Source of the DNA: Metopolophium dirhodum
Lineage: Eukaryota > Arthropoda > Insecta > Hemiptera > Aphididae
Assembly: GCF_019925205.1 (NCBI RefSeq)
Contig: NC_083560.1
Span: 120,563,062-120,627,061, forward strand
DNA: 64,000 nt
Reading direction: 5' to 3'
Shown here: piece by piece, positions 60,444 to 64,000 of the stretch
How the letters are laid out: each line of letters starts with the position of its first letter
How positions within the stretch are numbered: the first letter of the stretch is position 1
The notes under the pieces: generated by a model
Told to the model about the DNA's origin: nothing
Databases searched by the model: none
What the model saw: the letters and a program-made list of their open reading frames with translations, nothing else
Position numbers and translations under genes: made by a program

Positions 60444-61546
60444 GTGAGTCCATTTTTAACTGATAAATGTGTATAGAAATAGGAATGGGTATATATTAAA
60501 GTTTAATCTATCTAGGGTGAGCTCGTGCAGTAGTGTAATATCTGATCTAGGTGTATATTGTATATTAACTGTTTGTTGAAAAAAACAGTAATAATACATA
60601 ATAAGTTAAGTGTGCCTATTTAAATTTGTTTTGTTATTTTTCAACAACTCTATTGTTATCAGTGTTTGCTGTAACTACGAACGCAAACAGTTTCAAACAT
60701 AACCACCCCAGGAGCGTACCAAATAGGATTTTATTTGGGGGGGGGGGGGGGGGGAGTTTGTAGTTTGGCAAATTTTCAAAATTGATTATATGACAAAATT
60801 TTCAAAATTGATTCATGACAACTGGTTTTGGTTATCTTATATTGGAGCCATTTCATCATTAGGCTATTAAAATGTTTTTAATATAAGAGTTTATAACAAA
60901 TTCAAGTTTTTTATACTAATTATGAATAAAATACTCATAACCTACCATTAATTAGGTATAATAAAAGGGGGGGGGGACAAGTGGGTCACTACAATGCCTG
61001 GGTAAATATTTAGATCTTTAGTACATTTTGGACGATTGTATTAAAAATTGATTATACCAATATCCGTTGATCACGTGCGCAATCATCAAATTTAGGACTT
61101 AAACACACTTTTACGCTTTATATACTAAGTAAATTATTAATCAACGATGAAAACCACAATTTTCGTATGGAAAACACCCCTCCCCCACAACTAGGTTCGC
61201 CCATAACCCGTACTAATATAATATTATTTCGTCATGCTCTCGTACCACATAATGACATTGTCATGGGTATAATATTATAAATTCTTAATCATTCCTTTCT
61301 TGCCTTTCATGCATTTGCATTTTTTTCTGATTAATTTTATTGTATGTTTAATATAAGTATCACTACGATTGTCATGAGATACTCAAACATATTTTTGCTG
61401 CTTATTTTGCATATTTTGACGATTTTAATAGACATCTTATTTTTAGTTTTAAGATCATATTTTGAATATTTATCAAAAACATATTTTGTAAGATCTTTTA
61501 ATTGCATTAAAGTCTGTAATTTCAATCTAAATATTATATGTTGCAG
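60444..61546 (+). other. intron 2 of the coiled-coil gene
   Basis: GTGAGT...TTGCAG, 1103 bp. It contains G18 at 60737-60754, G10 at 60967-60976, and a ~27-bp tandem duplication (CAAATTTTCAAAATTGATTATATGA, then CAAAATTTTCAAAATTGATTC) at about 60769-60820. GGAGCGTACCAAATAGG before the G-run may be a transposon end. The donor and acceptor are canonical and both sides are phase 0. Confidence 0.7.
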
Positions 61547-62623
61547 GTGTGTTCCAAAACTTTAATAGACGAAGTTGGCGCATACAAGGAACGGGTCGAG
61601 AATGCGACAATAGAGTTGGGCAATCTCAAAGACCAGCTTACCAGGTCAGTGGAAAAGCAGGTGTGTCTTAAGGAGTGTGTGGACGAATTGACAGTGCTGT
61701 CAAAAACAGAACGGATGAAGCGGGACCAAGATGAGCTGGAACTGCGGACGACGGTGGACCGACTGACGGCTGAGCTTGTCGAGGTGCAACAGGAAATGAG
61801 CCGATTGCAGTCGGTCGAGGCTGAGATATCAGTCAAGTTGATGCACCGTGAATCTGAGCAGGGCGAGCTTGATGAAGTGGTGCGTTCAGACAATGCCCGG
61901 CTGCAGGCTCAGCTGGGGAAGAGTGCAATTGAGGAGGCCGCGCTGCAATCGAAGCTATACGATCTGGAGCTGGAGCTGTCCAAGCGAACGGAAGCGTCAA
62001 AAATGCAGCAGGAACCGTATCAGGTCAGCTTTGGCAGCGAGTCGATAGACGGCTCGTCTACGTCATTGATAATGTACCAGTGTAATCTGTCCCGAACGAG
62101 CGACGATCAAGTGGCCAGTTTTCCGGACCTAGGACGCGGTGACGACCAATTGATACCGTGTTTGTTGTCGTCAACAAAGAGCTGCGCCGTCGCTGAGAAC
62201 GCCCAACTACCGTGTTCGCAATCGACCAACGATGACTGCCGACCATCGTGTTTGGATTCGACTAACGATGACCACCAACCGTCGTCTTCAACGTCAACTG
62301 CTGTGCAAGGCAGCGCCGAGACAGCCTCTGATCCAACAGAGGATGAGTTGAGTAATCGTCGTTTGGCTGAAATTATTAAACAATATGCGAGCCAGGACGA
62401 CGATGATTGCCCCGCTGTGCAAGGTAGCGCCGAGACAGCCTCTGAACCATCACAGGATGAGTGGAATAATCAACGTTTGGATGAACTTATTAAACAATAT
62501 GCGACCCAGGACGACGATGATTGCCCTGCTGTTCAAGGCAGCGCCGAGACAGCCTCTGAACCATCACAGGATGAGTGGAAAAATTTTCATTTGGCTGAAC
62601 TTATTAAACAATATGAGAGCTAG
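61547..62623 (+). CDS. unknown coiled-coil protein, terminal exon with 38-residue repeats
   Basis: The exon starts after TTGCAG at 61546 in phase 0 (VCSKTLIDEVGAYKERVENA), so the ATG at 61538 is intronic. With the other two exons the protein would be 527 residues. The first ~160 residues are a long, heptad-like coiled coil (EQGELDEVV, NARLQAQLGK, YDLELELSKR). Next comes a Ser/Asp/Cys-rich linker with STNDD repeats, then three 38-residue units beginning AVQGSAETAS and ending KQYAxQDDDDCP, the third cut short by TAG at 62621. The protein is acidic at its C-terminus. Coiled coils suggest dimerisation or a structural role; the exon-1 model would make it secreted. No domain or homologue is recognised and no symbol is given. 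AATAAA lies 176 bases past the stop. Confidence 0.8.
   Translation: MCSKTLIDEVGAYKERVENATIELGNLKDQLTRSVEKQVCLKECVDELTVLSKTERMKRDQDELELRTTVDRLTAELVEVQQEMSRLQSVEAEISVKLMHRESEQGELDEVVRSDNARLQAQLGKSAIEEAALQSKLYDLELELSKRTEASKMQQEPYQVSFGSESIDGSSTSLIMYQCNLSRTSDDQVASFPDLGRGDDQLIPCLLSSTKSCAVAENAQLPCSQSTNDDCRPSCLDSTNDDHQPSSSTSTAVQGSAETASDPTEDELSNRRLAEIIKQYASQDDDDCPAVQGSAETASEPSQDEWNNQRLDELIKQYATQDDDDCPAVQGSAETASEPSQDEWKNFHLAELIKQYES
62300..62623 (+). repeat. in-frame 114-bp tandem repeat
   Basis: Units start at 62300, 62414 and 62528, exactly 114 bp apart. Units 2 and 3 are more alike (AVQGSAETASEPSQDEW) than either is to unit 1 (ASDPTEDEL), suggesting the last duplication was the most recent. The most conserved parts are AVQGSAETAS and the helix-like LAEIIKQYA. 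Confidence 0.95.
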
Positions 62624-62798
62624 CACGATAATGATTGCTAAATATTTTTGTTATTGGAAGTAATGGTATTTAAATTTTTTTTCTATTGTCTGAGCCAGTC
62701 TTGTCAAACCACCGCACACACTACGTTAAACCTCACACAGTTACAGAAACTTAGACGTCCAGCTCAACCGATGCTAACCTAACCGATGGTAACTATCT

Positions 62799-62804
62799 AA
62801 TAAA
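62799..62804 (+). promoter_or_regulatory. probable polyadenylation signal of the coiled-coil gene
   Basis: AATAAA in AACTATCTAATAAACCATATTATGTGTCTGG; the TGTGTCTGG that follows supplies a GT-rich downstream element. It implies a 3' UTR of about 200 bases. Confidence 0.5.
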
Positions 62805-62839
62805 CCATATTATGTGTCTGGAATTTTTTATTTTTGCAA

Positions 62840-63012
62840 ATTAGCAAATTTTAACTTAACACTAAATTAAGTTACTTTTTTTTCAAAGTTAACTTTTAAT
62901 TTAACGAGTTAACGAAAAAATATACGGGTAACTTTTAATTTCACTTAACTTAATTACTTTAAAATAACTTAACTTAACGAGTTAAAAAAATCGTTAACTT
63001 GCCCAGCCTTGC
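62840..63012. mobile_element. partial copy of the CAAGGCTGGGCA hAT-type MITE
   Basis: The right end TTAACTTGCCCAGCCTTG at 62995-63012 and the TTAACTTTTAATTTAACGAGTTAAC interior match the 56520-57087 element; the left terminus is missing, so no duplication can be checked. It lies just beyond the 3' end of the coiled-coil gene. Confidence 0.65.
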
Positions 63013-64000
63013 ACATTATACACTTTTATTGAATTCCCACGATTTTTCCAAGATCTGACGACTGACTTAGGCTAAAGATTTCATTGTTGACCTGTTGGGT
63101 CGGAAACCACCTAGATAATCTCCCAAAATCTCTTCGGCTAATGGCTTAACCCTGTATAATATGCAATAATTTGTAGGCAAATGTAGCAAAGCCAATTCTC
63201 AATAATTATTACATATTTGTGGCTTTGTGTATCGTCTTGTTTATACTGAGCATATCACTGCAACATTCTAGCTTTCTGGTGGTTCTTTTTTTTTCATAAA
63301 TATAATAATAACACCTTATATTAAATTAATTTCTGTGTTTGTTTATTCATTGGTACATATAAACATAAACAATTCTATAAGTTAACACATTATATTCTTT
63401 CAACTATTGCATTTGTAAAAGTGTTTGGTGTGCTTGTCAATATATTATAATTACAATATAATATAATATAATATAATATGGTAAATGGACATTCCCCACC
63501 CCCGACTGTTTTAAGTGTAGTAGGACATTTCCCCCCGTTTTTTTAAAAGTTCATTATTGACTTATAATATTGAATTTAATAATATAATATTATTTATTAT
63601 TTTATATGAAATTTTTCTTTTGAAATAAAATATAAAATACATAAAATAGTTTTTATTTTCATAAATATAATAGATTACAAATGTATATGTTTAATCAACT
63701 GATTTACTTACTTGAAACAATGAAAATTTAAAAAAAAATAAGTAGTAATAAAGTATAATATAATAAATAATTAATAAAAATGGTTAAAAATTCCGACATA
63801 AATATGATGATACATTTTGTAAAAAACATTTGAATTCTGATTCTTTTGTTATTTCTTAACTTATATTTTTTAGCCTTTTGCATATTTTTTTTTAATTTTT
63901 TTTTTTGTTAAAACTGTACCAGTTTGAATATTTATTAATTTAATAAATGCTTGTGAATTTGATTCAAGTAGTTCAGTTGATAAAAAATATACATCTATAA
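63013..64000. other. AT-rich non-coding DNA at the right edge
   Basis: A pentanucleotide repeat (ATAAT)n lies at about 63454-63479. Next to it, GGACATTCCCCACCCCCG and GTAGGACATTTCCCCCCG (63487-63539) form a short direct, C-rich duplication. No gene found. Confidence 0.45.

Noticed and set aside
61534..61893. 119-codon minus-strand Ser/Thr-rich frame
   Set aside because: Antisense shadow of the coiled-coil exon; Glu/Gln/Leu codons read backwards give Ser/Thr-rich frames.

Overview
The window is nuclear DNA from an animal, most likely an aphid (Hemiptera). This rests on base composition (very AT-rich DNA full of ATTATAATATT- and TAGGTAC-type strings, with short CpG-rich patches), spliceosomal introns, a Paired-class homeobox exon and a dense population of small non-autonomous DNA transposons. 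The species call is inference from style of sequence, not from a search.

Layout. At 133-1455 (+) lies the terminal coding exon of an aristaless-type homeobox gene. It starts exactly at homeodomain residue 47 and ends in an OAR tail motif; the rest of the gene is to the left of the window. From 1456 to about 59130 I find no intact protein-coding gene. This roughly 57 kb holds transposable elements, simple repeats, and nine or so GC-rich, CpG-bearing patches (2.0, 8.6-9.4, 10.2-11.2, 16.5-17.3, 18.8-19.0, 28.9-30.0, 34.8-35.5, 43.7-44.4 and 46.9-47.7 kb). These patches are candidates for regulatory DNA of the neighbouring developmental gene. At 59204-62623 (+) is an unrecognised, apparently complete gene of three exons with phase-0 introns. 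It encodes a candidate signal peptide, two coiled-coil stretches, an Asn/Asp/Lys tract and a C-terminal 38-residue repeat.

Mobile elements were resolved by reading both strands for inverted ends and target-site duplications. Five elements have hAT-style ends with 8-bp duplications (23982-24374, 25134-25949, 30358-30839, 34060-34400, 56520-57087), and an older hAT-like element (5342-6302) carries a nested insertion. A set of long-hairpin elements sits at TTAA targets (15173-15604, 23344-23864, 26648-27074, 27079-27516, probably 36143-36573); two of these are inserted back to back and share one TTAA. An interspersed family without clear outer inverted ends is present in four copies (5491-6018, 11692-13202, 24443-24947, 32085-32560). 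Two decayed LINE fragments (22317-23178 on -, 40475-40869 on +) are recognisable from reverse-transcriptase and C-terminal motifs. Complex inverted structures occupy 52.6-53.3 kb and 55.4-57.35 kb.

No tRNA, rRNA, CRISPR, viral or prokaryotic gene was recognised. The two genes have no visible functional link. The most notable items are the unknown repeat-bearing gene with its possible secretion signal, and the TTAA hairpin family with its shared-target junction.
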